A DNA stretch of 64,000 nt from Legionella sp. W10-070 (GCF_900640175.1 NZ_CAAAJC010000005.1:1-64000); one strand, 5' to 3'; counted from the stretch's first letter, positions 19,446 to 29,642 are shown. Translations and numbers: made by a program. The notes: generated by a model from the letters alone, not told the origin.

Positions 19446-21377
19446 ATGAACACGCAAGATTTTTTAGCAGGCTATACCAAGCGCTTTGTGGAAAACAAAG
19501 AAGAAGAATTAAGCCTGGACGAATACCTGGAGTTGTGCCGTACCGATCCCTCTGCTTATGCTAACCCAGCCGAGCGCCTGTTAATGGCCATTGGCGAGCC
19601 AGAAAGGATTGATACCCGCCATGATCCGGTGCTTTCAAGGCTTTTTTCTAACAAAATCATAAATCAATACCCTGTTTTCAAAGAGTTTTTTGGGATGGAA
19701 GAACCCATAGAACAGATTGTAGGCTTCCTCAAGCATGCAGCCCAGGGATTGGAAGAAACCAAACAAGTCTTGTATCTGTTAGGCCCCGTGGGCGGCGGTA
19801 AATCCTCCCTTGCAGAAAAGTTAAAAGATTTAATGCAAAAAACCCCCTTTTATGCGATTAAGGATTCACCGGTTTTCGATTCACCCTTATCCTTATTTGA
19901 CCCGGAAGAAGATGGCGAATTATTATATGAGCGCTTTGGCATTCCTCCCCGTCACCTCCGTTACGTCATGTCACCCTGGGCTGTCAAACGCCTGCAGGAA
20001 TTTAACGGCGATATTTCAAAATTCAAAATTGTCAAGGTGAAACCCTCACGCCTTAAGCAAATCGCCATTGCCAAAACCGAACCGGGAGATGAAAACAACC
20101 AGGATATTTCCTCCCTGGTAGGCAAGGTTGATATCCGCAAGCTGGAAGAATTTTCCCAGGATGATCCCGATGCTTACAGTTACTCCGGCGGCTTATGCCG
20201 TGCTAACCGCGGATTACTGGAATTTGTGGAAATGTTCAAAGCACCAATCAAGGTACTCCATCCCCTGCTGACAGCAACACAGGAAGGAAACTACAATGCC
20301 ACTGAAGGATTGTCTGCCATTCCTTTTGAAGGCATCATTCTGGCACATTCCAATGAATCAGAATGGCAAACATTCCGTAATAACAAAAACAATGAAGCCT
20401 TTATCGATCGGATTAATATTGTAAAAGTTCCTTACTGTCTGCGAGTATCTGAAGAGTTAAAAATCTATACAAAACTGGTAAATCACAGCTCCCTGAAAGA
20501 AGCACCCTGCGCCCCTGGAACGATGGCGATGCTTGCCCAATTCTCAGTTTTGACACGTTTGAAAGAGCCGCAGAACTCAAGTATCTATTCCAAGATGCGG
20601 GTGTACAACGGTGAAAGCCTGAAGGATACCGATCCTAAAGCCAAGTCCTACCAGGAATACCGTGATTTTGCCGGAGTTGATGAGGGAATGAGTGGCATAT
20701 CAACACGCTTTGCCTTTAAAATTTTATCCAAGGTATTTAACTTTGACCATTCAGAAATTGCAGCCAACCCGGTGCATTTACTTTATGTACTGGAACGGCA
20801 AATTGAACAGGAACAATTCCCTCAGGAACTTCATGAAAAATACCTGACGTTCATTAAAGAATACCTGACACCAAAATATGTGGAGTTCATTGGCAAAGAA
20901 ATTCAGACCGCTTACCTGGAGTCCTATTCTGAATACGGACAAAATATTTTCGACCGCTATGTAACCTATGCCGATTTCTGGATTCAGGATCAAGATTACC
21001 GTGATCCGGATACAGGAGAAATCTTTGACCGTGCATCACTTAATCTGGAGCTGGAAAAAATTGAAAAGCCGGCCGGTATTTCAAACCCTAAAGACTTCCG
21101 TAATGAGGTGGTTAATTTCGTCCTCAGAGCACGTGCAAACAACCATGGCAAAAATCCGGTTTGGAACAGTTATGAAAAACTTAAAAGCGTGATTGAGAAA
21201 AAGATGTTCACCAATACCGAGGATTTATTGCCGGTTATTTCCTTTAATGCCAAGGCTTCAGAGGATGATAAGAAGAAACATGAGGAATTTATTGCCCGCA
21301 TGGTAGATAAAGGCTATACCCGCAAGCAGGTCAGGTTACTGTGCGAATGGTATTTGCGGGTACGCAAATCCCAATAA
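19446..21377 (+). CDS. prkA: PrkA-family serine protein kinase
   Basis: First of the conserved yeaG-yeaH-ycgB trio. 643 residues with an AAA-type N-terminal part: Walker A GPVGGGKS at 113-120. The C-terminal part resembles a kinase domain. In enterobacteria this operon is induced by starvation and other stress. AAGGGGATG precedes the ATG. The 16-bp gap to the next gene and the ATGA overlap after it show one transcription unit. Confidence 0.93.
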   Translation: MNTQDFLAGYTKRFVENKEEELSLDEYLELCRTDPSAYANPAERLLMAIGEPERIDTRHDPVLSRLFSNKIINQYPVFKEFFGMEEPIEQIVGFLKHAAQGLEETKQVLYLLGPVGGGKSSLAEKLKDLMQKTPFYAIKDSPVFDSPLSLFDPEEDGELLYERFGIPPRHLRYVMSPWAVKRLQEFNGDISKFKIVKVKPSRLKQIAIAKTEPGDENNQDISSLVGKVDIRKLEEFSQDDPDAYSYSGGLCRANRGLLEFVEMFKAPIKVLHPLLTATQEGNYNATEGLSAIPFEGIILAHSNESEWQTFRNNKNNEAFIDRINIVKVPYCLRVSEELKIYTKLVNHSSLKEAPCAPGTMAMLAQFSVLTRLKEPQNSSIYSKMRVYNGESLKDTDPKAKSYQEYRDFAGVDEGMSGISTRFAFKILSKVFNFDHSEIAANPVHLLYVLERQIEQEQFPQELHEKYLTFIKEYLTPKYVEFIGKEIQTAYLESYSEYGQNIFDRYVTYADFWIQDQDYRDPDTGEIFDRASLNLELEKIEKPAGISNPKDFRNEVVNFVLRARANNHGKNPVWNSYEKLKSVIEKKMFTNTEDLLPVISFNAKASEDDKKKHEEFIARMVDKGYTRKQVRLLCEWYLRVRKSQ

Positions 21378-21393
21378 CTAAGGATGTGTAGCT

Positions 21394-22662
21394 ATGTCAC
21401 AAATCATTGACAGGCGATTAAATGCAGGTAAAAAAAGCACAGTAAACCGCCAGCGTTTCCTTCGCCGCTACAAAAACCAGATCAAACGTGCTGTATCTGA
21501 TGCGGTAAGCAAGCGTAGTATTACGGAAATCGATCAGGGTGAGGAAATTAGTATCCCTGCCAGAGATATTTCCGAGCCTCGTTTTTACCGCGGTCATGGC
21601 GGCCGAATAGAACGTGTATTGCCTGGCAATGATCAGTTCCAGAGCGGAGACCGCATCAAGCGGCCTTCTGGAGGTGAAGGCGGCGGTGCAGGAGACACTC
21701 AGGCCAGTAATACAGGTGAAGGAGAAGACGAGTTTGTTTTCCAGCTTTCACGGGAAGAGTTTCTTGAATTATATTTTGAGGATCTGGAACTGCCTGATTT
21801 GGTCAAGAAAGAGTTGGCACGGATGACAACGTATAAAACCATCCGTGCCGGAATTACCAGTAGCGGCATTCCTGCCAATATCAATGTGGTGCGCTCGATG
21901 CGCCAGGCAGCAGGCCGGCGCATGGCTCTGGCATCACCTTATAAACACCAACTACGCCAGGCAGAGGAAGAGTTGGAACGCCTGGAAACCAATCCCAACG
22001 CTGCAAAAATCGATATTTTACGCTTAAAAAAGGATATTGATTTTTTAAAAAAGAAAATCAAGGCGGTTCCTTTTATCGATACCATTGACTTACGCTATAA
22101 CAACCGTATTCGGGTGCTTGCACCATCAACTCAGGCGGTTATGTTTTGTGTAATGGACGTTTCCGGCTCAATGGACGAAGCCAAAAAAGATGTTGCCAAA
22201 CGCTTCTTTATTCTTCTCTACCTTTTTCTTACCAGAAATTATGAAAAAATAGAGCTTGTCTTTATTCGCCACCATACCTCCGCCAAAGAAGTTGATGAAG
22301 ACGAATTTTTCTATTCACGTGAAACAGGCGGCACGGTGGTGTCCAGCGCATTGGAACTATTAAGTAACATCATCGAAGCACGTTATCCGCCCTCAGCCTG
22401 GAATATTTATGTTGCTCAAGCTTCCGACGGGGATAACTGGAATGCCGATTCCCCTTACTGCCAGGAGCTTTTACAAGAGAAAATCATGCCCCTGCTGCAA
22501 TATTTTGCCTACATTGAAATTATGCCGCGCCATCACCAGAGCCTTTGGGAGGTTTATCAGCAGGTACGTCAGCATTATCCTAATTTTGCCATGGAAAATA
22601 TTGATGACGTGACCGATATTTATCCTGTGTTCCGAGAGTTATTTAAAAGGAAAACCTCATGA
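21394..22662 (+). CDS. yeaH: YeaH/DUF444 family protein with VWA domain
   Basis: 422 residues. An N-terminal basic region and a Gly-rich linker ([11 protein letters not shown]) lead to a von Willebrand A domain near residue 245 with the MIDAS motif DVSGSMDE. The C-terminus holds conserved [11 protein letters not shown]. Function is unknown but it always travels with PrkA and SpoVR. Its TGA overlaps the ATG of the next gene (ATGA), so translation is coupled. Confidence 0.93.
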   Translation: MSQIIDRRLNAGKKSTVNRQRFLRRYKNQIKRAVSDAVSKRSITEIDQGEEISIPARDISEPRFYRGHGGRIERVLPGNDQFQSGDRIKRPSGGEGGGAGDTQASNTGEGEDEFVFQLSREEFLELYFEDLELPDLVKKELARMTTYKTIRAGITSSGIPANINVVRSMRQAAGRRMALASPYKHQLRQAEEELERLETNPNAAKIDILRLKKDIDFLKKKIKAVPFIDTIDLRYNNRIRVLAPSTQAVMFCVMDVSGSMDEAKKDVAKRFFILLYLFLTRNYEKIELVFIRHHTSAKEVDEDEFFYSRETGGTVVSSALELLSNIIEARYPPSAWNIYVAQASDGDNWNADSPYCQELLQEKIMPLLQYFAYIEIMPRHHQSLWEVYQQVRQHYPNFAMENIDDVTDIYPVFRELFKRKTS

Positions 22663-24188
22663 GAAAAAAGCCTTTATCCACAGGGGCTGAATGGACGTTT
22701 GAATTAATTCAAGCCTACGATAAAGAAATTGCCCGTTTAGCCAAAGACTTTAAGCTGGATACTTACCCCAATCAAATTGAAATTATTTCTGCAGAGCAGA
22801 TGATGGATGCCTATGCTTCTGTAGGCATGCCAATAGGCTATTATCATTGGTCTTTTGGTAAACACTTTGTGGGCGTTGAAAAGAGCTATCAGCGCGGGCA
22901 GATGGGCCTAGCCTATGAATTGGTTATTAATTCAAACCCTTGCATTTCTTATCTGATGGAAGAAAACACCATTGCCATGCAAGTCCTGGTCATTGCCCAT
23001 GCCTGCTATGGACATAATTCGTTTTTTAAAAACAACTACTTATTTAAAATGTGGACCTCGGCAGATGCCATTATTGATTATCTGGTTTTTGCCAAAAACT
23101 ATATTAGCGAATGCGAGCAACGTTATGGTATCGATGAAGTCGAAGCAATCCTTGACGCTTGCCATGCGTTAATGAACTACGGCGTTGATCGTTACAAACA
23201 TCCGGCTGGATTATCCATCCAGGAAGAAAAAATTCGTCAACAAAACCGCGAAATGTATTTGCAGTCACAGGTCAATGAATTGTGGCGCACTATCCCGCAA
23301 AGTAAACGAGTAGATAAAAATGGTCAAAAAAAACGTTTTCCGGAAGAGCCTCAGGAGAACATCCTTTATTTCATTGAAAAAAATGCCCCTTTGCTCCAGC
23401 CATGGCAGCGTGAAATTGTCCGCATCGTAAGAAAAATTGCCCAATATTTTTATCCGCAAGGGCAAACAAAGGTGATGAATGAAGGCTGGGCCTGTTTTTG
23501 GCACTACACCCTTTTAAATGCCCTCTATGATGAGGGGCTGGTTACTGATGAATTTATGCTGGAGGTTTTGCAAAACCACACCAATGTCATCATGCAGCCC
23601 CCGTTCGACAGCCCCTATTTTTCAGGAATCAATCCATATACCCTGGGGTACCATATGATGCAGGACATCAAACGTATCTGTGAAAATCCTACAGAAGAAG
23701 ATAAAAACTGGTTCCCTTACCTGGCTCATACTGATTGGTTATCAAGCCTTGACGGCGCGATGCGTAATTTTAAGGATGAAAGTTTCATTTCCCAATACCT
23801 GTCCCCCCGGCTGATTCGCGAGCTTAAACTGTTTCATATCGTCGATGATGACCGGCAACCGGATCTGATAGTAGACGCCATCCATGATGAAAAAGGTTAC
23901 CAGGCAATTCGGGAAGCGCTATCAAGACAATATAACCTGGGTTACCTGGAGCCAGATATCCAGGTTTATTCTGTAGATTTGGAAGGTGACCGCTCATTAA
24001 CCTTGCGCTATACCCAACATAATCGCGTTCCTCTTGGGGAAAGCACGACGGAAGTTTTAAGGCATTTGTACAGCCTGTGGAAATTCCCCATTACCCTCCA
24101 GGCGGTTGATTTATCCGGCCAGATAACGGCCGAGTACCATTGCCCGACTCTTCCGGCAAATAAAAATCAAGTGAAGGATATCCACTAG
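22659..24188 (+). CDS. ycgB: SpoVR family protein
   Basis: Third gene of the prkA operon. The 509 residues match SpoVR/YcgB proteins: [13 protein letters not shown] near the N-terminus, [17 protein letters not shown], and [14 protein letters not shown] in the middle. The biochemical role is unknown; in Bacillus the homologue affects spore cortex. It starts inside the yeaH stop with AAAAGGAAAA upstream. A relic of an unrelated gene follows directly. Confidence 0.93.
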   Translation: MRKKPLSTGAEWTFELIQAYDKEIARLAKDFKLDTYPNQIEIISAEQMMDAYASVGMPIGYYHWSFGKHFVGVEKSYQRGQMGLAYELVINSNPCISYLMEENTIAMQVLVIAHACYGHNSFFKNNYLFKMWTSADAIIDYLVFAKNYISECEQRYGIDEVEAILDACHALMNYGVDRYKHPAGLSIQEEKIRQQNREMYLQSQVNELWRTIPQSKRVDKNGQKKRFPEEPQENILYFIEKNAPLLQPWQREIVRIVRKIAQYFYPQGQTKVMNEGWACFWHYTLLNALYDEGLVTDEFMLEVLQNHTNVIMQPPFDSPYFSGINPYTLGYHMMQDIKRICENPTEEDKNWFPYLAHTDWLSSLDGAMRNFKDESFISQYLSPRLIRELKLFHIVDDDRQPDLIVDAIHDEKGYQAIREALSRQYNLGYLEPDIQVYSVDLEGDRSLTLRYTQHNRVPLGESTTEVLRHLYSLWKFPITLQAVDLSGQITAEYHCPTLPANKNQVKDIH

Positions 24189-24334
24189 AGCGCCGTCATG
24201 AGGCTTATGCAGATGGCGGTCAGGAAAAGCTTGGCGGTTGTGCGCAGGTGGAAATGTATCCCGGTGATGTATTTGTCATAGAGACCCCAGGCGGTGGAGG
24301 TTATGGTAATCTTCCAGATGATCTGGAAGATTAA
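24188..24334 (+). pseudogene. C-terminal relic of a hydantoinase B / 5-oxoprolinase-type gene
   Basis: Immediately after ycgB, a frame of 48 codons ending in TAA at 24332-24334 reads ...QVEMYPGDVFVIETPGGGGYG..., the characteristic glycine-rich end of the HyuB family (N-methylhydantoinase B, 5-oxoprolinase B part). There is no start codon and the rest, normally over 500 residues, is absent. It is a decayed remnant left by a deletion fused behind ycgB. Confidence 0.8.
24308..24332. terminator. Perfect 25-bp palindrome between convergent genes
   Basis: AATCTTCCAGAT-G-ATCTGGAAGATT is a perfect inverted repeat centred on 24320, between ycgB and the convergent lapA-like gene. No U-run follows on either strand. 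It could act as a weak bidirectional terminator; it also forms the end of the hyuB relic, so it may be coincidental coding sequence. Confidence 0.4.
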
Positions 24335-24346
24335 CGCTAATAACTC

Positions 24347-25537
24347 CTATTCACTGGCAAGTTCAATGGCAAATGCCAAGCCTAGTTTGGTGAAGTTTGT
24401 CATATGCTCTGAATTTAATAAATCCATGGTGTCATTTTCTGAATGAATATAGGGATTATGTTCGGCAAAACTGGTTTCACAAGGAAAGGCTGCAGGAACG
24501 CCAATATCCGTCCAGGAAGCATGATCGCTGCAACCATAGCCGCATTCCGAATAACTGACAGGTACCTTAATGTAAGTTTGAATAAGTTCCGCAACAAAAT
24601 GACTCAACTTTTCATCGGTGTAATCGCGGAAAACCCACATAGTCGGATCATTAGCATTATTACGGAAACCAGTCATGTCAAACTGAATAGCAGCCCTGAC
24701 AGGGAGCGCCTTGTCCTGAAAATCCTCAACAACGTATTGGGAACCTATTAAACCACGCTCCTCTGCAGCATACCAAATGATATAGACAGGACGTTTAAGA
24801 CTCAGGTTTGAAGCCAATAATACTCGCGCCATCTCCATCACTGAGGAGGAACCGCTGCCATCGTCTCCGGCACCAGGCATGCGGCCATCCAGGGTATCCA
24901 TATGCGCGCCAATGACAATGCCAGGCTTGTCAAGATCTTTGCCGATCACTGTAACCAGCGAAGGTTGCTTATACCATCCCGTGTTAACAAAATAAGTTGC
25001 GGTATCCTTACGACCATAGTCATTAGCCATACCTTCAAAACTCGCTTTCAGCCATTCAGCGACTTCCCGTCCCCGCTTGCGAGTTGCCGAGCGATTATAA
25101 TAAGAGGTTAAATGAGTAAGCGTCTGGGTGATATTATCCGTGTTAACCTGTTCCAGGACAGTATTGACTTCCTCTTTATGCCTGATTTCATAATGCGCAG
25201 AAACTTTTTTTGCTTTTTCTGCACGCTGATCTCTTAGTAAATCATACGCCGCCTGCTTCCTGGGCAGCAAGTTTTTAGCCAGTCGGTGGCTAACATTTAC
25301 AAAACGTCCGCAATGGACTTCATCTGCTAATAAAGCGAATCGATTTAAATCCGTTGAGGGCACTTCAATAATCTTAAACTCAGCGTTTTCAGCAAGCACC
25401 GGGTAGGGCAGCGGTAATTTTGCAGCCAGGCATTGAGGGACTTGCAGTTGCTCCATCTCAGGCTTTGGCTGGGCTACAAGGGCGTTTGTTATTAAAAAAC
25501 CCGCCGAAAAACCAATTATCCATTGAGAAAAACGCAT
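24347..25537 (-). CDS. lapA: Secreted M28 zinc aminopeptidase (LapA/LapB type)
   Basis: The 396 residues begin with a signal peptide (MRFSQWIIGFSAGFLITNAL...A). The M28 di-zinc site is complete: GAHMDT, GAGDDGSGSSS, AAEERGLIGS and SDHASW, with the paired cysteines CGYGC as in Aeromonas aminopeptidase. The ATG at 25537 is chosen because AAGGAG lies 5 bp before it; an upstream GTG at 25543 is less likely. In L. pneumophila the type II-secreted LapA gene neighbours mavN, as here (recalled synteny), so lapA is the best name; lapB is the alternative. Confidence 0.85.
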   Translation of the reverse strand: MRFSQWIIGFSAGFLITNALVAQPKPEMEQLQVPQCLAAKLPLPYPVLAENAEFKIIEVPSTDLNRFALLADEVHCGRFVNVSHRLAKNLLPRKQAAYDLLRDQRAEKAKKVSAHYEIRHKEEVNTVLEQVNTDNITQTLTHLTSYYNRSATRKRGREVAEWLKASFEGMANDYGRKDTATYFVNTGWYKQPSLVTVIGKDLDKPGIVIGAHMDTLDGRMPGAGDDGSGSSSVMEMARVLLASNLSLKRPVYIIWYAAEERGLIGSQYVVEDFQDKALPVRAAIQFDMTGFRNNANDPTMWVFRDYTDEKLSHFVAELIQTYIKVPVSYSECGYGCSDHASWTDIGVPAAFPCETSFAEHNPYIHSENDTMDLLNSEHMTNFTKLGLAFAIELASE

Positions 25538-25652
25538 CGTCACTCCTTGTAAAAACGTTTATGTGCAGATCGATAGTACCTGATGATTAAAAGTAATTAC
25601 ACCCCCCTTACGCGTCTCGCCCGTAGTAAAATGAATTTTTTTGACACAAATT

Positions 25653-25671
25653 ATTATTGATAATCATTTTC
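25653..25671 (+). promoter_or_regulatory. Fur box before the mavN-like gene
   Basis: ATTATTGATAATCATTTTC matches the classic 19-bp Fur consensus GATAATGATAATCATTATC at about 15 positions, with 12 of 13 in the right part. It overlaps a plausible -35 (TTGATA, 25657-25662) and lies just before a TATAAA at 25678-25683, the usual placement for iron-dependent repression. Confidence 0.75.
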
Positions 25672-25719
25672 ATTTGTTATAAAGTTTCATTTCCCTTGGA
25701 TCTGCCTTTCCGGTGAACA

Positions 25720-27663
25720 ATGAAAACAAAAAAAATCCCTTTTTATCTGCTCCTTTTCCTGCTTACGATTGGAGCAAGCCTGATACTCGGTTTTTTAAGT
25801 TTTGCTGGCATGTTTGTACTATGGCCCATCTTACCGCTAGCGCTGGGTTCCTTTGTTTTATCAGTCGCCTACGAAGGTGAAATCTATTTGCAGAATATTA
25901 AAGGCGCGTTAAATAAGCTCTTCTTTAAACGCGAATACCTCAAACATTATCTCGCCAAAGAATTTCTTAAGACCCAATTTCCGGATGTTGAAGAGGCAGA
26001 TTGTCCGCAATTTTTTAAAGATTATCTGAAGCAGCTTGAATTATTGCATCAGTTTGGTCATAAACGGCTAGACAAAGCCAGTCTTGCCAGGAAAAAGAAA
26101 ATAGAAAAAACACTGCGGGACATGAATAAATGGTTTGCCTTACACCTATTTGCTGATAAAGATGAAAGCCGACTGACAGACTATGAAAGGGAACTAAGAA
26201 CATGGCTTGCCAACAATCAACAAGGGGAATGGCAGGCCAAATTGCAAAAACACCGTCTTGGTTTTCATGCAGTAAAAGCATTCAGCGTTTTAGCAGCGAC
26301 CTTTATGGGCTTGGGTACAACCTACCTGCTGCTTGAAACCTTTGCAGCCATTCCCTTATTAGCTGCCATTCCTTTTGCCCTTCTACCTGCATTTATTGTC
26401 CCGATGGCTATCATTGCCGGTGCAGCTTATGGTTTCCTTACCTATAATGCCATCACCGATATGATTAACAATAATACCTTGGGAAGGTGGTATAACAAGC
26501 TCCGTGAAAGCCTGACCCAAAAGCCTACGCTGCGCTCTGTTCTATTCACTGCCACAGCCCTGCTTCTGGTAGCACTGGCCGTGGCCTTGACGGTTTGTAC
26601 CGCAGGAACCTGGTGGACAATCGCCAAACATACCAAACCCCTTTTTAGCTGGATGAGCAAAATACCGGGTTTTATTACCGGTGGCATCACCCTGTTTACC
26701 GGTACCTCTGCACTGGCGTTTAATCTGCAAAATACCAGCGAATCATTGGAAATGGTAGAGCAGGCTACAGAAAGCAAACCACTGGAGGTGGTGAAAAAGA
26801 ACACACAGGTTAAACCTGGTGTATTTGAACGCTTAAGAGAAAAAGAAAATTGGCTACAAATTATTAACCCGGCAAGATTGCTATTAAAGTTGACCTTCAT
26901 GCCTTTGCGCATCCTGCTTTTTTTAGGCCATTTAATCAGCATCGGCGTTACCGCTGACCGTGTGCCCGGCATTCCGGAAATTCTCTCTGCCTTGCTTGGC
27001 ATCATTAGCGAAGGCTTTGAAGACATGCACTATTTCTTTGGTCATAAACATCATCATGAGCATGGACATGATAAACAGTCACCTGACTCCGTTGAAGAAA
27101 GAAAACAGCATAGGCAACATCTGTTGAACGAACACCTTTCAAGCGAACATGGCCATGATCATAGTGCGGATATCCCCACCCGCCTGCTTAAAGTGATCTT
27201 CAGTCCTCTTTTTGCACTTGCAGCATTCTGGGATAGTCAGGCTAGCCGACTCAATAAAGACAGCTCGCGTAAGGTGCTAGATTTTAGCCAGGCCTGGGGT
27301 AAGCAGACGGGTCAGAAAAAAATAAAAACAGTCAAACCAACGGGTGAATTACCTTCAGATGAATGGAAGATCGAGCATACCATTTACCGTATTGACCGGA
27401 TTAAGAAAAAACACCTGCAACAGGCAGTCCTGGGAAAGCCACTTGCCAGAAATAAAGCGGAAGCGCTAACATCCTTCCAGGAAAAATTGCGGCGTAAAGA
27501 AATTGACAGCACGATTGAGAATGCTGTTAAAAAAGAGGCTGAACAACCGATTTACGGAGCACAACGTTTCTTTAATCCCGAACGCTTGTTAAATCCAGAG
27601 GCCAAAACCCATACTCAAAATAGCCTTGGGGAATTATCTTCTCAAATATCACCTGCTGCTTAG
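25720..27663 (+). CDS. mavN: MavN/IroT-like metal-acquisition effector, multi-pass membrane protein
   Basis: 647 residues. Hydrophobic segments lie near 5-50, 190-240, 270-300, 310-335 and 400-430. A strikingly His-rich loop follows at about 440-490 (FGHKHHHEHGHDK and SEHGHDHSAD), then a polar C-terminal third. MavN of L. pneumophila is a Fur-regulated, Dot/Icm-exported protein of about the same size that sits in the vacuole membrane and is needed for iron uptake. Length, topology, His clusters, Fur box and lapA neighbour all agree. The identification rests on these features and recalled synteny, not on an alignment. Confidence 0.75.
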   Translation: MKTKKIPFYLLLFLLTIGASLILGFLSFAGMFVLWPILPLALGSFVLSVAYEGEIYLQNIKGALNKLFFKREYLKHYLAKEFLKTQFPDVEEADCPQFFKDYLKQLELLHQFGHKRLDKASLARKKKIEKTLRDMNKWFALHLFADKDESRLTDYERELRTWLANNQQGEWQAKLQKHRLGFHAVKAFSVLAATFMGLGTTYLLLETFAAIPLLAAIPFALLPAFIVPMAIIAGAAYGFLTYNAITDMINNNTLGRWYNKLRESLTQKPTLRSVLFTATALLLVALAVALTVCTAGTWWTIAKHTKPLFSWMSKIPGFITGGITLFTGTSALAFNLQNTSESLEMVEQATESKPLEVVKKNTQVKPGVFERLREKENWLQIINPARLLLKLTFMPLRILLFLGHLISIGVTADRVPGIPEILSALLGIISEGFEDMHYFFGHKHHHEHGHDKQSPDSVEERKQHRQHLLNEHLSSEHGHDHSADIPTRLLKVIFSPLFALAAFWDSQASRLNKDSSRKVLDFSQAWGKQTGQKKIKTVKPTGELPSDEWKIEHTIYRIDRIKKKHLQQAVLGKPLARNKAEALTSFQEKLRRKEIDSTIENAVKKEAEQPIYGAQRFFNPERLLNPEAKTHTQNSLGELSSQISPAA

Positions 27664-27675
27664 TGAAGTAAAACG

Positions 27676-27712
27676 CACCATCATCCATCGGTTAACCGGA
27701 TGAATGATGGTG
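27676..27712 (+). terminator. Stem-loop after the mavN-like gene
   Basis: CACCATCATCCATCGGTT and AACCGGATGAATGATGGTG pair with one bulge to form a stem of about 17 bp, 12 bp after the stop. The following TCTTGGGTT is only weakly T-rich, so it is a probable rather than certain intrinsic terminator. Confidence 0.55.
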
Positions 27713-27717
27713 TCTTG

Positions 27718-27855
27718 GGTTCTGTGCACTTATCTACTATCTTGGCCAAAAAACCTTGATTTTCTGCGCTCCAATGCTCACATACTTCTATGTATGCTCC
27801 GCTTCGGTGCTCGCCAATTAAGGCTTTTTGACTCTAGCGATAAGTGCACAGAACC
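27718..27855. repeat. 138-bp fold-back element
   Basis: Perfect 17-bp inverted ends, GGTTCTGTGCACTTATC at 27718 and GATAAGTGCACAGAACC at 27855, enclose about 104 bp with a nested hairpin (CATACTTCTATGTATG). It encodes nothing, lies between convergent genes, and looks like a MITE or a dispersed structured repeat. Confidence 0.65.
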
Positions 27856-27868
27856 TCGCATCTTAAAC

Positions 27869-29554
27869 TTATGGCAAATTGATCGAATGCCCCTTTTTCT
27901 CCCCCTCAAGAAGCCATTGCTCATCTTTCTCAGCAAAAAATTCCTGATATAAGTTCTGTAATCGCTTGGCTAAAACCACATTTCCGGAATCAGCATGCGC
28001 TTTTCTTTTCAAAAAACTATGTGTGCGACTATCGCGCATTAAATGGGCAAAATTAGCGCCTATGGAACAATTGCTTATCTTATCGATATGAGCGATATTT
28101 TTTCCCAGGTGTGTTTCAATAGTGAGCAATATCCTGCTCATTGATAAAGGCTCATGCGGCTTGTTCTCAGCATCATAGCGAGCAATCTCCAGAGCAATTC
28201 TGAATGCCAGGTATTTCTCGCCTTTGAGTTTGGGCAAATACTGCTGAAGCTCATTGATAAATGCGTTGTTATACTGGCTAATCTTTGCTTGCAAAGGCTG
28301 GGCAAAGATCAGATTAAGTTGGTAATGTAATGCATTATAAAGATTGGCTTCCTCCTGAATTTTGGTCAGTACTGCAGCAATTTCTCTCGGGTTTTCCTTC
28401 AAAATCTCTCCAGCAATTACCCACCGCTCCATATCTTGACGATTTTTCCAGGTATTATTAAACACTCCTGCCAAACAAGAGTCCTGATAATAAGTGTTGG
28501 CAATTTGCATAACGATAGGTATTTGACAATGCCACTCCTCAGGCAAGGGAAAAACACCCAGGGAAATGGCTTCGGTAAGCGATTGGTCGCCTGCTACTCC
28601 GCATAAATCGGACAAGCGCATTAAATCCAGAGTTAAATCATGGTGAAATTTATTTCTTGGGAAAATTCTAAATTCCCTGCCGCCAACGGCTTTATCCTCA
28701 TCCAAAATAAGGGTTGCTCTGTCTTTGGCTGATTCCGGATCATAGAAGACAATTTTACTATAACCTATCTTTTTTAACGCTTGCCGAAAATCACTCTCCT
28801 GCAACATGTTCATTACTGCGTTTTTATTCTCATCAGAGGCACTGAGAAAATAATTCGCATGCCCTTTACTGTTGCTTGCGGCAAATACTACCGCCGCCCG
28901 CTGGTAAGACACCGGGAAATTGTAGTAGGAAAAGGCAAAACCATTGTTCTTCATAAAGGAAGCCAGATTTTCATTTTGAAGAAGCTGTTCTTTGAGAAGC
29001 GAATCTTCCAGGTTATTAAGAATTTCCACCTGTGCCTTTTTTTTATCCACAGGACTCAGGCGCGAGAATTTTTTTAATTCCGGTTCAATAAGAATACCTG
29101 GGTATTTTGTTCCATCTTCTTTTGTTCCCACATTACCACTTAGGCAGATGACCGGAGGATCGTACTGATCGGTTGTATACAATCCATACTCACCAATAAA
29201 TAGCTTAGGGTGAGCTGATTTGGAGCGCTCCAGGGAACCATCAAAAATGGCCGTTTCAACTTCCAATTGTACTGTTTCAAGAAAAGATTGGCTAAGATCA
29301 TTGCGGGAGAGATACTGAATTTGCGGATTTTTATCCAAAAACTTAGGCTCGATGTTGGCTATTTTTTCAAAAGAATACTTCTCACCAGCTATATAAATGG
29401 ATGCTCCAGGGTATTTATTGGTCAGAAATTTGGCTATTTTTACAGCTAAAGCGACATCGCCATAGCCTTTCTGATCAATCATATGAAGAAGGATCGGTCC
29501 AGTGAAACCCTTTCCCAGAGTATGAGAAAAATTTATATCAGTAGGGTTAATCAT
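27869..29554 (-). CDS. Unknown 561-residue protein with GT-B glycosyltransferase-like features
   Basis: The family was not recognised. The N-terminus, DQKGYGDVALAVKIAKFL, looks like the first beta-alpha unit of a GT-B Rossmann fold. Later, GVAGDQSLTEAISLGVFPLP fits the sugar-nucleotide-binding pattern of GT-B C-domains (Gly, acidic/Ser, Glu-Ala, Gly, Pro). The last 200 residues are helical. No signal peptide or membrane segment is present. It is convergent with the mavN-like gene across a fold-back repeat. It could be an effector glycosyltransferase or a housekeeping one; no catalytic residue can be assigned. Confidence 0.65.
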   Translation of the reverse strand: MINPTDINFSHTLGKGFTGPILLHMIDQKGYGDVALAVKIAKFLTNKYPGASIYIAGEKYSFEKIANIEPKFLDKNPQIQYLSRNDLSQSFLETVQLEVETAIFDGSLERSKSAHPKLFIGEYGLYTTDQYDPPVICLSGNVGTKEDGTKYPGILIEPELKKFSRLSPVDKKKAQVEILNNLEDSLLKEQLLQNENLASFMKNNGFAFSYYNFPVSYQRAAVVFAASNSKGHANYFLSASDENKNAVMNMLQESDFRQALKKIGYSKIVFYDPESAKDRATLILDEDKAVGGREFRIFPRNKFHHDLTLDLMRLSDLCGVAGDQSLTEAISLGVFPLPEEWHCQIPIVMQIANTYYQDSCLAGVFNNTWKNRQDMERWVIAGEILKENPREIAAVLTKIQEEANLYNALHYQLNLIFAQPLQAKISQYNNAFINELQQYLPKLKGEKYLAFRIALEIARYDAENKPHEPLSMSRILLTIETHLGKNIAHIDKISNCSIGANFAHLMRDSRTHSFLKRKAHADSGNVVLAKRLQNLYQEFFAEKDEQWLLEGEKKGHSINLP

Positions 29555-29642
29555 TGTCTTAAATCATACAAATTGAATAATTTAAGTATAGGTGCTAACT
29601 CTGTGTTTTTCCGTCGCCAACCCTATCCGGTCAAGATAACTG

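Noticed and set aside
26442-27026. Long open frame antisense to the mavN-like gene (and similar ones at 9606-10025 and 3684-4190)
   Set aside because: They mirror the codon pattern of the real genes on the other strand, lack ribosome sites and lack recognisable domains.
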